The notes beneath the pieces were generated by a model that did not search any database, was not told where the DNA came from, and was given only the letters and a program-made list of their open reading frames with translations. From positions 186,001 through 250,000 of the forward strand of contig NZ_CP007034.1 of NCBI RefSeq assembly GCF_000512915.1: 64,000 nucleotides of DNA, written 5' to 3'. Each line of letters opens with the position of its first letter. Position 1 is the stretch's first letter. A program made the translations under genes and the position numbers. Origin of the DNA: Barnesiella viscericola DSM 18177 (GTDB lineage: Bacteria; Bacteroidota; Bacteroidia; Bacteroidales; Barnesiellaceae). Shown in pieces: positions 1-9,516 of this stretch.

Positions 1-2
1 CC

Positions 3-1289
3 CGTAAAACAGGGGAGAGTTGGGACAAAGACAAATACATCAGTCCGGTTATGGATATGTATTTCAGTAAATCGTTCGGCTCCAAACATGAGCTTATTGT
101 GAATCTCGTCGGTACATACTACAAGTCGGATTATGATTATGAGTATCAGGAATTGCTGGAAGCAGAACCCGATTTTGAAACGGCTACGGTAATACATACC
201 GACAAGTATTCGGTTATTGGAGAAGCGTTGTATACCTATAAAATGGAAACGGTGAATCTGCATGCTGGGTCACGATACATGTACAACAACAGCATTCAGA
301 ATAACCTGCCGTCGAACAATAAGATAACGGCCCATGAAATCTACTCCTATCTGGGAATAACCGGCATGTGGGGCGACAGATTCAATTACAGCCTCAGCGC
401 CGGCGTGAACAACCATATATTTACCACTATCGAGAACAAGACCTACAACTTCACCTATTTCCGCCCTCAGGTGAAATTGGGATATTTCATAGACCCAAGC
501 TCCGACCTGATGTTCAATTATGAAATAAATACCGAAAACCCGTCGGTCTCTTCGTTGACTTATAATCCATATTATAAAGATCCCAATTACATCTTTGTCG
601 GGAATCCCCATTTGAGCCCAAGCAACAACCATGATTTTTCATTCTCCTATTTCAAAGGGTTCAAGAAATTTATTATCAATGCAGAAGTGGGGTATTCCTA
701 TACGAAAGATGCCATCGCCCCGATTTTTCAATCGGACCATACAAACATCATCGAAACCTTTGGGAATCTGGATTATGCACAGAACATGAAAGCCAGCCTC
801 TTTTTACAGTGGTATCCATTTTCAAACAATATGCTCAGGTTGAGATTGTACTCCGAAGTGTTCCATCAGATAAATAAATGGGGCACCTCGAAATGGAACC
901 ATACCGGCTATTCCATCATACCCTCGGTATATCTTGCCTGTCATCAATGGGGATTGCAGGTATTCTATCAGACTCAAAAGAAATCCCTTATCGGACAGAC
1001 AACGAAAAACATACCCAGCATGGCATCGGTAGAGTTGTCTTATAAACCGATTAAAAACTTGACCCTCACCGGAGGTATAAGATACCCGTTCTATGACTCC
1101 TGGAAACAGGTTACATCTGTATCTGGGACATCGCTCCTACGACGTACGGAGACCGAAAGAATCATCAACAATGCCAATATGGTATATGTCAATCTCGTTT
1201 ATAATTTCTCATTTGGCCAATCTAAATCGGGTGTAAAATTGAAAATACAGAACCGGGATAAGGATTCCGGAATCTTGAACCGAAATTGA
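3..1289 (+). CDS. Outer-membrane beta-barrel protein, C-terminal part
   Basis: The reading frame is open from the window edge, so the gene begins upstream; about 428 residues are visible. They form repeated amphipathic strands rich in Tyr, Phe and Asn with short turns, as in the barrel of TonB-receptor-like outer-membrane proteins of the OMP_b-brl_3 type common in Bacteroidetes. The plug domain and signal peptide would lie outside the window. An ATG at 51 is in frame, but coding continues upstream of it, so it is not taken as the start. The substrate is unknown. The next gene starts about 120 bases downstream on the same strand. Confidence 0.75.
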   Translation, partial: RKTGESWDKDKYISPVMDMYFSKSFGSKHELIVNLVGTYYKSDYDYEYQELLEAEPDFETATVIHTDKYSVIGEALYTYKMETVNLHAGSRYMYNNSIQNNLPSNNKITAHEIYSYLGITGMWGDRFNYSLSAGVNNHIFTTIENKTYNFTYFRPQVKLGYFIDPSSDLMFNYEINTENPSVSSLTYNPYYKDPNYIFVGNPHLSPSNNHDFSFSYFKGFKKFIINAEVGYSYTKDAIAPIFQSDHTNIIETFGNLDYAQNMKASLFLQWYPFSNNMLRLRLYSEVFHQINKWGTSKWNHTGYSIIPSVYLACHQWGLQVFYQTQKKSLIGQTTKNIPSMASVELSYKPIKNLTLTGGIRYPFYDSWKQVTSVSGTSLLRRTETERIINNANMVYVNLVYNFSFGQSKSGVKLKIQNRDKDSGILNRN

Positions 1290-1408
1290 TACGATTGAAG
1301 CCGATGAAGGTGAGGAGACCTGAGGGCATTGGAGACAACAGATTCTCCCTCGCTTCATTTATGGATAAGATATAATTTCCTATCTTTACGACCAAAGAAT
1401 AGGGTACA

Positions 1409-2746
1409 ATGAAAAAATGTCTTTTTGCTATTGCATTAGTCGGCTTATTTGCAATACAGGTACCAGCAAAAGCTCAGACTACCACAAATGAGCGGATATA
1501 TATCCTTTCTTCTGTATGGAAGGATGTGTGCAAGAATTTTGCCTTCCCTGAACGGTTTAAGGAGGTTGACCCCGATAGTCTGTACAAAGAGTATATCCCC
1601 AAAGTTCTACATGCAGAAAGCGAACAGCATTTTTCTAATCTCATGGCCGAATTCCTTTCGAGTTTTCAAGACGGACATACTAAATTTAATGATAACAACA
1701 TCAAAAGGTACAAAGTGCCTGTTGTCTTTTCTTGGGTCAAAGATCAATTATTTGTGACCAATATCCCCACAGCCCTAAAACAAGAGATACCCCTTGGCAG
1801 TCAGATTGTTGAAGTTGAAGGCGAACCATTGATGGATTACCTGCAAAAACAGGTTTATCCGATTGTCCCGGCTTCCAATGAAAATTGGAGAAAAAGGAAA
1901 GCGTTAGACTTCTTTTTGACAGGAGATAAGGACACTCGTTATAATTGTAGTATTAAGACCCCCAACGGAGAGATGAAAGAGGTTTCTTTAACAACGGGTA
2001 TCATAGGGTATGAGGATATATCAGACTGGCTTATTCAGCGGGACAATCGTATATGTTATGTAAAGAATCTACCCGGTGATATTCTCTATATGAAGTTGAC
2101 CACATTTGCTAAACCTCAATCGGTAAAAGAGGAGTTTGAGAAATATCTGTCGCAATTTATATCATCAAAAGGAGTCATTTTTGATATACGAGGCAACCGA
2201 GGCGGTACAGATGAATCGTGGCATAATCTTATACAATATATAGCAGATTCAGATGTGAATATTCAAGATGGACTTATGCTTACAGGCAGAGTTTCAAATA
2301 CGGCTATCGAGTTGTATGGGAAAAACGTACCTCAATTGGCCGATTATTATAATGGGGTTGCAATGCAGCCGATACAATTAGACCCATTTAAAAGTAAAAT
2401 ACCCGATTCATTGAGAATCAAATCGCCGATCATTTTACTTGTCGATGGATTTACGGCTTCAGCCGCCGAAGATTTTGCCGTGACGATGAAGAATCTGAAA
2501 CTGGCTACCATAGTAGGCACATCGACAGCCGGAGTAGTCAGTTCTCCAAAAGTGAATGACCATGGGCATGGCTATTGGTCTCAGGTTTCGTTTTGTCGAT
2601 TTTCTAACCCTGATGGCTCTGATATCATCTATACCGGAGTTTTGCCGGATACTAATATCGAATATACCTTGAATGATGCGTTAGGTAAAACTGATACCGC
2701 ATTGGACACGGCAATTAACATAATACATATCCACCAAGCTAAGTAG
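1409..2746 (+). CDS. Secreted S41-family (C-terminal-processing-like) peptidase
   Basis: The 445-residue protein starts with a clear Sec signal peptide (MKKCLFAIALVGLFA, cleavage near AKAQ). The S41 fold follows: a strand-loop DIRGNRGG near residue 258, and the nucleophile segment TASAAEDFA near residue 350, where the Ser of SAAE is the likely catalytic residue, then a VGTSTAG strand. No convincing PDZ domain is visible, so it resembles the short S41 peptidases/hydrolases of Bacteroidetes rather than full CtpA. It probably acts in the periplasm or on the surface; the substrate is unknown. It stands alone, with its own upstream gap and no obvious operon partner. Confidence 0.85.
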   Translation: MKKCLFAIALVGLFAIQVPAKAQTTTNERIYILSSVWKDVCKNFAFPERFKEVDPDSLYKEYIPKVLHAESEQHFSNLMAEFLSSFQDGHTKFNDNNIKRYKVPVVFSWVKDQLFVTNIPTALKQEIPLGSQIVEVEGEPLMDYLQKQVYPIVPASNENWRKRKALDFFLTGDKDTRYNCSIKTPNGEMKEVSLTTGIIGYEDISDWLIQRDNRICYVKNLPGDILYMKLTTFAKPQSVKEEFEKYLSQFISSKGVIFDIRGNRGGTDESWHNLIQYIADSDVNIQDGLMLTGRVSNTAIELYGKNVPQLADYYNGVAMQPIQLDPFKSKIPDSLRIKSPIILLVDGFTASAAEDFAVTMKNLKLATIVGTSTAGVVSSPKVNDHGHGYWSQVSFCRFSNPDGSDIIYTGVLPDTNIEYTLNDALGKTDTALDTAINIIHIHQAK

Positions 2747-2943
2747 TACAATAACGGAACAGTAAATTTTTAGGGAAGAACTTCTTGGTTCGATGTTAAC
2801 AGATTCTTCCTCGCATTTGTTTTTAAAGTCGTGGAGCAGGGGAGAAGTCTCCCATTTGATGGGGCAGAGCACATTCCGAGCAATAGGTTGCCGGTTCCCA
2901 CTGGTTTTCTTGCGGGTATTCTTTCCGGCTTCGGGTTTTGTCG

Positions 2944-2951
2944 TATTTTTG
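2944..2951 (+). promoter_or_regulatory. Promoter -7 box TATTTTTG
   Basis: Matches the Bacteroidetes -7 consensus TAnnTTTG. It ends 4 bases before the GTG proposed as the start of the DUF454 gene, so transcription should begin at or next to the start codon. No good -33 TTG is seen at the usual 19-21 base spacing. Confidence 0.5.
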
Positions 2952-2955
2952 CACC

Positions 2956-3315
2956 GTGAAAGTTATCTATATTCTTTTAGGCGGACTCTCTCTCGGCTTG
3001 GGGGTAGCCGGTATCTTCCTGCCGCTGTTGCCTACCACCCCTTTTCTGCTGCTGTCGGCAGCCCTGTGGCTGCGCAGTTCGCCACGGCTCTATCATTGGC
3101 TTTTGAATCACAAGCGGCTGGGTCCCTATATCCGCGACTTTCTCGAACATAAGGCCATACCGCTGCGGGTGAAAATCATCTCGGTATCGCTGGTGTGGAT
3201 TACGCTGCTCTATTGCGCCCTGTTTGTGGCTCGGGTGTGGTGGCTCGCGCTCTTGTTTATCCTGCTGGCCATGGCCCTGTCGTGGCATATCCTCTCGTAC
3301 AAGACCCGCAGATAG
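2956..3315 (+). CDS. DUF454 (YbaN-type) inner-membrane protein
   Basis: A 119-residue hydrophobic protein with an N-terminal membrane segment containing the family's GIFLPLLPTTPFLLL stretch, a short soluble part (RLGPYIRDF) and two further membrane segments near the C terminus. This order is typical of DUF454/YbaN proteins, whose biochemical role is unknown. A TTG at 2938 is in frame, but it lies upstream of the -7 promoter box, so GTG at 2956 (MKVIYILLGG) is preferred. The gene ends six bases from the stop of a convergent gene. Confidence 0.82.
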   Translation: MKVIYILLGGLSLGLGVAGIFLPLLPTTPFLLLSAALWLRSSPRLYHWLLNHKRLGPYIRDFLEHKAIPLRVKIISVSLVWITLLYCALFVARVWWLALLFILLAMALSWHILSYKTRR

Positions 3316-3321
3316 TCGTTG

Positions 3322-3834
3322 TCAGTATCTGAATCCGATGGAGAGGAAGGCGTTCCCACAATTGCTGAGACCCGAGGTGTGCGAATCGATAAATCGATAA
3401 CCCAGCTCGACGACAGGCGAGAATCTATACGACCTGAGGTACCAGGCCAGGGAGATGTCGTAGGACGAGCGGTTCCAAGAGGGGCAGCCCACGCTGCTCA
3501 ATGCCTTTGCCCGTACGTCAAGGGCATGGATACTTTTCACGCCGTCGAGCAGTTTTACACCCAAGCCACCGCCTAAGCTGACCCCATTATAATAAGTTTT
3601 AACCTCCTTGTTTTTGTATAGGGAAATGTTGTCTTCGACCGTAACAAAGAGATAGGCGATAGAAACAAATTCCACCTGGGACTTGAATGAAAAGTCAACG
3701 GGCGTTATTCCTTTGTTTTCCATTCCCGTTCCGGCTGAAAATTCGAAATGTACCCGATCCATGAAGGTTTGCGCATGCGTCTTGACTGTCGCGAGCATGA
3801 GTAAAAGGGCAGCAGCATAAATAAATTTTTTCAT
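3322..3834 (-). CDS. Small predicted outer-membrane beta-barrel protein
   Basis: The 170-residue product has a signal peptide (MKKFIYAAALLLMLA, cleavage after THAQ). The mature part consists of alternating hydrophobic/polar strands and ends in FLSIGFRY, an aromatic last strand of the kind recognised by the BAM machinery. I do not recognise a named family; an 8-stranded outer-membrane barrel is the simplest reading. It is transcribed convergently with the DUF454 gene and alone on its strand; its 3' end lies six bases from that gene. Confidence 0.6.
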   Translation of the reverse strand: MKKFIYAAALLLMLATVKTHAQTFMDRVHFEFSAGTGMENKGITPVDFSFKSQVEFVSIAYLFVTVEDNISLYKNKEVKTYYNGVSLGGGLGVKLLDGVKSIHALDVRAKALSSVGCPSWNRSSYDISLAWYLRSYRFSPVVELGYRFIDSHTSGLSNCGNAFLSIGFRY

Positions 3835-3954
3835 TCTGTTACGTGTTGTGTCGATTAAGGTACCTGTTCTTTCCAGGAATCGTGAGAAACAATTCCTCTA
3901 AATAGTGAGCATAAAGATAATAATTTATTCCTTTTAGACAAAAAATAGTTATAA

Positions 3955-3992
3955 AAAAGCGCGGCCTTCACAGCAGGAGGTCGCGCTTTTGA
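3955..3992 (-). terminator. Rho-independent terminator of carAB
   Basis: GC-rich inverted repeat (AAAAGCGCG / CGCGCTTTT with an extended stem) just beyond the carB stop; on the minus strand it is followed by a run of T. Confidence 0.75.
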
Positions 3993-4013
3993 GGTATGGA
4001 GGGATTTCTCGCT

Positions 4014-7000
4014 TTACTTGTACTCGTCCCAGCTCTTGATTTGAATGTCGTCGATATTCAAGCTGCAAAAAGCCTCGATAAAGGCCGAAGCCAACCGGGC
4101 GTTGGTGATAAGCGGAATGTTGAAGTCGATGGCTGCACGACGTATCTTGTAGCCGTTGTCGAGCTCCTTTTGCGTCAGATTCTTGGGAATGTTCACCACC
4201 AGGTCAATCTGCTTGTTGTGCAGCATCTCCAAGGCCTGAGGTTCGTGATCGCTCTCGCTGGGCCAGTAGACCTTCACGGCCGGGATACCGTTGTCGGTGA
4301 GGAACTGGTGCGTTCCGCCCGTGGCAAATAGGTTGTATCCCTTCTCATGCAGGAGCTGTGCGGCTTCGAGCATATCGGCCTTCTGTTTGGCGGTACCGGT
4401 TGAGAGCAGGATATTCTTTTTGGGAATCTGGTAGCCGACCGAGAGCATGGCTTTCAAGATGGCTTCGCTCGTGTCGAGTCCCAGACAGCCTACCTCGCCG
4501 GTCGAGGCCATGTCGACACCCAGCACAGGGTCGGCCTTCTGCAAGCGGGAGAAGGAGAATTGCGAGGCTTTGATGCCCACATAGTCGAGGTCGAACTCGT
4601 TCTTGCCCGGTTTTTCTACCGGCAGTCCCATCATCACCTTCGTGGCCAGTTCGATGAAGTTGATTTTCAAAACCTTCGATACGAACGGGAAGCTACGCGA
4701 AGCTCGCAGGTTGCACTCGATTACCTTGATGTCGTTGTTCTTGGCCAGGAACTGGATGTTGAAGGGGCCCGATATGTTGAGCGCCTGAGCTATCTGCCCG
4801 GCTACCTTCTTGATGCGTCGCACGGTCTCGACATAGAGCTTTTGCGGCGGGAACTGTATGGTGGCGTCGCCCGAGTGTACACCGGCAAACTCGATGTGCT
4901 CCGATATGGCGTAGATGATGATTTCGCCATTGCGGGCCACAGCGTCCATCTCAATCTCTTTGGCATGTTGGATAAACTCGCTGACAACAACCGGGTGTTT
5001 CTTCGATACGTTGGCGGCCAGTTGCAGGAACTGTTCCAGCTCGGCATTGTTCGAGCAGACGTTCATGGCAGCTCCCGAGAGTACGTAAGAGGGGCGCACC
5101 AGCACGGGATAGCCCACCTCTTTCACGAAGTCGTAGATGTCGGCCAACGAGGTCAGCTCGCGCCAGCGGGGCTGGTCGATACCCAGCGAGTCGAGCATCG
5201 ACGAGAATTTGTGACGGTCTTCGGCGTTGTCGATACTGTCGGCCGTCGTACCCAGTATGCTCACGTGTTGCTCGTCGAGGCGCGTGGCCAGGTTGTTGGG
5301 TATCTGTCCACCGGTCGAGAGGATTACGCCGTGAGGATTTTCGAGTTCGAGAATATCCATCACCCGTTCGAAGGTCAGCTCGTCGAAATAGAGCCGGTCG
5401 CACATGTCGTAGTCGGTTGATACCGTCTCGGGGTTGTAGTTGATCATCACGCTGCGGTAACCCTCTTTGCGAATGGTATTCAAAGCCTGCACGCCGCACC
5501 AGTCGAACTCTACCGAGGAGCCGATGCGGTAGGCTCCCGAGCCCAGTACCACAATCGACTTGCGGTCGCCCAGGTATTTCACGTCGTTGGCGATACCGCT
5601 GTAAGTCAGATACAGATAGTTGGTCTGGGCCGGATATTCGGCAGCCAGCGTGTCGATTTGTTTTACCACGGGGACGATGCCCAGCGATTTGCGGAACTGG
5701 CGCACCCACTGCATGTGGCAGTCTTCCATCTTCTCTTTCCAGATGGCACGGGCGATCTGGAAATCGGAGAAGCCCTGTATCTTGGCCCTACGCATGAGGT
5801 CGTAGTATTTCTCGGGATTCTCGGCGCTGGTAATCGACTCGTCAAGCTCTTCCAAGTCGTGAGCCGTGCGCACGATGTTCATCAGTTTTTGCAGGAACCA
5901 GCAGTCGATTTTGGTCAGTTCGTGAATCTGGTCTACCGTATAACCGGCACGCATGGCCTTACTGATGACAAAGATACGTTTGTCGGTAGGCTCGTGCAGC
6001 GATTTGTCGATGTTGGGAATCACCAGTTCCTTATTCTCTACGAAGCCGTGCATGCCCTGACCAATCATGCGCAGACCTTTCTGGATAGCCTCCTCGAAGG
6101 TGCGGCCGATAGCCATGACCTCGCCGACCGATTTCATGCTCGAACCCAGTTCGCGGTCTACGCCCTGAAACTTACCCAAGTCCCAGCGGGGTATCTTGCA
6201 GACAATGTAGTCGAGTGCCGGCTCGAAGAAGGCGCTGGTCTCTTTGGTTACCGAGTTTTTCAAGTCGAACAGACCGTAACCCAATCCCAGTTTGGCGGCA
6301 ACAAAGGCCAGCGGATAACCCGTGGCTTTCGAGGCGAGGGCCGACGAGCGGCTCAATCGGGCATTCACCTCGATTACCCGGTAGTCTTCCGACTTGGGAT
6401 CGAAGGCATATTGTACGTTGCACTCGCCCACGATACCGATGTGACGAATGATGCGTATGGCCAGTTCGCGCAGTTTGTGATATTCGCTGTTGGTGAGCGT
6501 TTGCGACGGTGCCACCACGATACTTTCGCCCGTGTGGATTCCCAGCGGGTCGAAATTCTCCATGTTACATACCGTGATGCAGTTGTCGTAGCGGTCGCGC
6601 ACCACCTCGTATTCGATCTCTTTCCAGCCTTTGAGCGATTTCTCTACCAGAATTTGGGGCGAGAACGACAGGGCCTTTTCGGCCTTGATGCGCAGCTCCT
6701 CTTCGTTGTCGCAGAAACCACTGCCCAAGCCTCCCAGGGCGTAGGCAGCCCGAATGATGATGGGGTAGCCCAGTTCGGCAGCCGCTTGGGCGGCATCTTC
6801 TATGGAGTTGACGGCCTCGCTCTTGATGGTCTTCACATCGATTTCATCGAGCTTTTTGACAAAGAGTTCGCGGTCCTCGGTGTCCATGATAGCCTGTACT
6901 GGTGTGCCCAGCACCTGCACGTTATACTTTTCGAGCGTGCCGGCCTGATAGAGTTGTACACCGCAGTTAAGAGCCGTCTGTCCGCCGAAGGCTAACAGAA

Positions 7001-7262
7001 TACCGTCGGGTTTCTCCTTTTGGATGACCCGCTCGACAAAGTAGGGGGTTACCGGCAGGAAATAAATCTTGTCGGCTACACCCTCCGACGTCTGCACCGT
7101 AGCGATGTTGGGGTTGATCAAAACCGTCGTGATGCCTTCCTCTTTAAGGGCTTTCAAGGCTTGCGACCCGGAATAGTCAAATTCGCCGGCTTCACCTATT
7201 TTCAAGGCTCCGGAGCCCAACAACAGTACTTTCTTTATTTTTTTGATCTCTTCTTGGTTCAT
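4014..7262 (-). CDS. carB: Carbamoyl-phosphate synthase large subunit
   Basis: The 1082-residue enzyme (E. coli CarB is 1073) makes carbamoyl phosphate from bicarbonate, two ATP and ammonia delivered by CarA, for pyrimidine and arginine synthesis. The two homologous ATP-grasp halves are visible: the first starts at KKVLLLGSGALKIGEAGEFD and the second near residue 555 (SIVVLGSGAYRIGSSVEFDW). An oligomerisation region lies between them, and an MGS-like allosteric domain occupies the last ~140 residues (ILLSTGTAKQKADMLEAA onward). It lies 19 bases downstream of carA in the same operon and is followed by a strong terminator. Confidence 0.97.
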   Translation of the reverse strand: MNQEEIKKIKKVLLLGSGALKIGEAGEFDYSGSQALKALKEEGITTVLINPNIATVQTSEGVADKIYFLPVTPYFVERVIQKEKPDGILLAFGGQTALNCGVQLYQAGTLEKYNVQVLGTPVQAIMDTEDRELFVKKLDEIDVKTIKSEAVNSIEDAAQAAAELGYPIIIRAAYALGGLGSGFCDNEEELRIKAEKALSFSPQILVEKSLKGWKEIEYEVVRDRYDNCITVCNMENFDPLGIHTGESIVVAPSQTLTNSEYHKLRELAIRIIRHIGIVGECNVQYAFDPKSEDYRVIEVNARLSRSSALASKATGYPLAFVAAKLGLGYGLFDLKNSVTKETSAFFEPALDYIVCKIPRWDLGKFQGVDRELGSSMKSVGEVMAIGRTFEEAIQKGLRMIGQGMHGFVENKELVIPNIDKSLHEPTDKRIFVISKAMRAGYTVDQIHELTKIDCWFLQKLMNIVRTAHDLEELDESITSAENPEKYYDLMRRAKIQGFSDFQIARAIWKEKMEDCHMQWVRQFRKSLGIVPVVKQIDTLAAEYPAQTNYLYLTYSGIANDVKYLGDRKSIVVLGSGAYRIGSSVEFDWCGVQALNTIRKEGYRSVMINYNPETVSTDYDMCDRLYFDELTFERVMDILELENPHGVILSTGGQIPNNLATRLDEQHVSILGTTADSIDNAEDRHKFSSMLDSLGIDQPRWRELTSLADIYDFVKEVGYPVLVRPSYVLSGAAMNVCSNNAELEQFLQLAANVSKKHPVVVSEFIQHAKEIEMDAVARNGEIIIYAISEHIEFAGVHSGDATIQFPPQKLYVETVRRIKKVAGQIAQALNISGPFNIQFLAKNNDIKVIECNLRASRSFPFVSKVLKINFIELATKVMMGLPVEKPGKNEFDLDYVGIKASQFSFSRLQKADPVLGVDMASTGEVGCLGLDTSEAILKAMLSVGYQIPKKNILLSTGTAKQKADMLEAAQLLHEKGYNLFATGGTHQFLTDNGIPAVKVYWPSESDHEPQALEMLHNKQIDLVVNIPKNLTQKELDNGYKIRRAAIDFNIPLITNARLASAFIEAFCSLNIDDIQIKSWDEYK

Positions 7263-7281
7263 AGGTCTGATATTTCCGGGT

Positions 7282-8352
7282 TTACAACAGTTTTACAAAT
7301 TCGTCGAATAAGAATTCGGTATCGGTAGGACCACTGGCGGCTTCGGGGTGGAACTGGGCCGAGAAGTAGGGTTTCGATTTGTGACGAATACCCTCGTTGG
7401 TCCCGTCGTTCATATTAATGAAGAGCGGTTCCCAATCGGCACCGAGGGTCGAGTTGTCTACGGCAAAGCCGTGATTCTGCGAGGTGATGAAGCAGCGGTT
7501 CGTGCCCACCTGACGCACCGGCTGGTTGTGACTGCGGTGGCCATATTTGAGCTTGTAGGTACGGGCTCCTCCGGCCTTCGACAGCAACTGGTTCCCCATG
7601 CAGATGCCGAAGATGGGTTTGATTCCGCTCATGGCCTGGCGTATGTGTTCTACGGTAATGCCACACATGTCGGGGTCGCCCGGACCGTTGGAGATAAACA
7701 GCCCGTCGTAGTCGAGCGTGTTGAAATCGTAATCCCAGGGTACGCGAATCACGGTCACATCGCGTTTGAGCAGGCAGCGGATAATGTTGTGCTTGACGCC
7801 ACAATCGACCAGAACAACTTTTTTCTGCCCGTTCCCATATCGGATCACCTCTTTGCAGCTCACTTTGGCCACCAGATTGGAGAGGTTGGGGTCGACAAAC
7901 TCGATGTCTTCGCCACCGTCGATGACGATTTTCCCTTTCATGGAACCATGCTCTCTCAATCGCTTGGTCAACTCGCGGGTGTCGATGTCGTAGATGCCGA
8001 CTACTTGTTCTTCTTTCAACCAGTCGGCCAGACTTTTATCGGCGTTCCAGTGACTGTATTCAAACGAGTAGTCCGATACGACCAACGCTTCGACATGAAT
8101 TTTCTCCGATTCATAGAATCGCGACAATCCATTCACCTTTTCCCGTCGAGGTACTCCGTAGTTTCCGATAAGTGGATAGGTAGTCACTAAGATTTGTCCG
8201 GAGTAGGAGGGGTCGGTCAAACTTTCGGGGTAGCCCGTCATGGCAGTGTTGAAGACGACCTCACCGGCAACAGGTTTTTCGTAGCCAAATGATTTCCCGA
8301 CAAATACGGTACCGTCATCAAGGATTAGAGAAGCCTTTTTTGTTGTTTGCAT
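7282..8352 (-). CDS. carA: Carbamoyl-phosphate synthase small (glutaminase) subunit
   Basis: The 356-residue subunit releases ammonia from glutamine and channels it to CarB. The N-terminal CPSase_sm_chain domain begins at SLILDDGTVFVGKSFGYE. The class I glutamine amidotransferase domain follows, with the nucleophile Cys in GICMGNQ near residue 250 and the His of QFHPEA near residue 335. It is slightly shorter than E. coli CarA (382). It is the first gene of the carA-carB operon; a -7 box lies about 70 bases upstream. It diverges from dapF. Confidence 0.96.
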   Translation of the reverse strand: MQTTKKASLILDDGTVFVGKSFGYEKPVAGEVVFNTAMTGYPESLTDPSYSGQILVTTYPLIGNYGVPRREKVNGLSRFYESEKIHVEALVVSDYSFEYSHWNADKSLADWLKEEQVVGIYDIDTRELTKRLREHGSMKGKIVIDGGEDIEFVDPNLSNLVAKVSCKEVIRYGNGQKKVVLVDCGVKHNIIRCLLKRDVTVIRVPWDYDFNTLDYDGLFISNGPGDPDMCGITVEHIRQAMSGIKPIFGICMGNQLLSKAGGARTYKLKYGHRSHNQPVRQVGTNRCFITSQNHGFAVDNSTLGADWEPLFINMNDGTNEGIRHKSKPYFSAQFHPEAASGPTDTEFLFDEFVKLL

Positions 8353-8423
8353 TACGATAGAATTATATATGTATTAGTAATTAGCTTAGTTGAGTAAGGT
8401 GGATTTCTATCGTGAAAACCATG

Positions 8424-8431
8424 CAAAGATA
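8424..8431 (-). promoter_or_regulatory. carAB promoter -7 box TATCTTTG
   Basis: Minus-strand TAnnTTTG match about 70 bases upstream of the carA ATG. No clear -33 TTG at the expected spacing. I see no recognisable riboswitch or attenuator in the ~65-base leader. Confidence 0.5.
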
Positions 8432-8572
8432 ATGAAAAAATCCCTATTCCACAGGTTTTGCCGACAGATTGTAGAAATAAATTTTTCGACGGGACTGGTA
8501 GACAATCCTATACCGACCTGTTTTATATAACATAAATATATTTATACAATATTTATACTTTCGATTTGTAAC

Positions 8573-8580
8573 TATCTTTG
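8573..8580 (+). promoter_or_regulatory. dapF-dapL promoter -7 box TATCTTTG
   Basis: Plus-strand TAnnTTTG match about 80 bases before the dapF ATG, in an AT-rich stretch between divergent carA and dapF. The -33 element is weak. Confidence 0.45.
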
Positions 8581-8659
8581 TCAAAAAGGCTAATTTTGCG
8601 ACGAAATAATTGCATTTAGTTTTAGAAAACCAAAATGTTGTATCAAAAAGAGTGTTCTT

Positions 8660-9499
8660 ATGAGATTCACAAAAATGCAAGGGGCAGGCAATGATTATAT
8701 TTACCTGAATGGATTTGAAAAATTGCCGGCCGATTTGGGCAGTTTGGCCCGACAAATGAGTGACCGGCATTTTGGAATAGGTTCCGATGGATTGGTAATC
8801 ATCATGCCTTCCGACAGTTGCGATTTTCGCATGCGCATGTTCAACTCCGATGGGTCGGAGGCCGAGATGTGCGGGAATGCCTCACGCTGCGTGGGCAAAT
8901 ATGTATATGACAAGGGTCTGACTACGAAAAAGGAACTGACACTCGAAACTCTGGCCGGGGTAAAACACCTCACACTACATACACAGAACGGTACAGTAGA
9001 ACAGGTGACTGTCGATATGGGAGAGCCCATCTTGTCGGCCCCCGAAATTCCGGTGAATCTTTCCGACAGTCCCGTTATCGCTCACCCGTTGGAGGTCGAG
9101 GGAGAGACGTTTGCCATCACTTGCGTGTCGATGGGCAATCCGCACGCTGTCATTTTTCTCGATGGAATGGACCGTTACGACCTGCATCACATCGGTTCGC
9201 TCATCGAGCATCACGAGCTCTTCCCTCGTCGCACCAACGTGGAGTTTGTCGAGGTACAGTCGCCGCAAGACCTGAGGATGCGGGTTTGGGAACGTGGCGC
9301 CGGTGAGACATTGGCCTGTGGAACCGGGGCTTGCGCTACGCTGGTAGCTGCCGTGCTCAACGGCCGGAGCGACCGTCGGGCTACACTGCATCTGCTGGGA
9401 GGTGACCTCTCCATCGAGTGGCGCGAACAGAACAATCGAATTTACATGACCGGCGGCGCCGTCACCGTCTTTGAAGGGGAATGGCCCGACGTCAAATAA
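8660..9499 (+). CDS. dapF: Diaminopimelate epimerase
   Basis: The 279-residue enzyme converts LL-diaminopimelate to the meso form used in peptidoglycan and lysine synthesis. Both catalytic cysteines are present, Cys71 in EMCGNASRC and Cys220 in LACGTGAC, as is the N-terminal substrate loop GAGNDYIYL. Length is normal for the family. It is followed after 17 bases by dapL, which makes its substrate, so the two form one operon. The ATG at 8660 is the only good start before the conserved N terminus. Confidence 0.97.
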   Translation: MRFTKMQGAGNDYIYLNGFEKLPADLGSLARQMSDRHFGIGSDGLVIIMPSDSCDFRMRMFNSDGSEAEMCGNASRCVGKYVYDKGLTTKKELTLETLAGVKHLTLHTQNGTVEQVTVDMGEPILSAPEIPVNLSDSPVIAHPLEVEGETFAITCVSMGNPHAVIFLDGMDRYDLHHIGSLIEHHELFPRRTNVEFVEVQSPQDLRMRVWERGAGETLACGTGACATLVAAVLNGRSDRRATLHLLGGDLSIEWREQNNRIYMTGGAVTVFEGEWPDVK

Positions 9500-9516
9500 T
9501 AAATAAGTAGAAGTAT

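Noticed and set aside
5658-6995. 445-codon open frame antisense to carB
   Set aside because: carB is certain; the frame is a compositional shadow, as are several others opposite carB, rprX and the EF-G paralogue.
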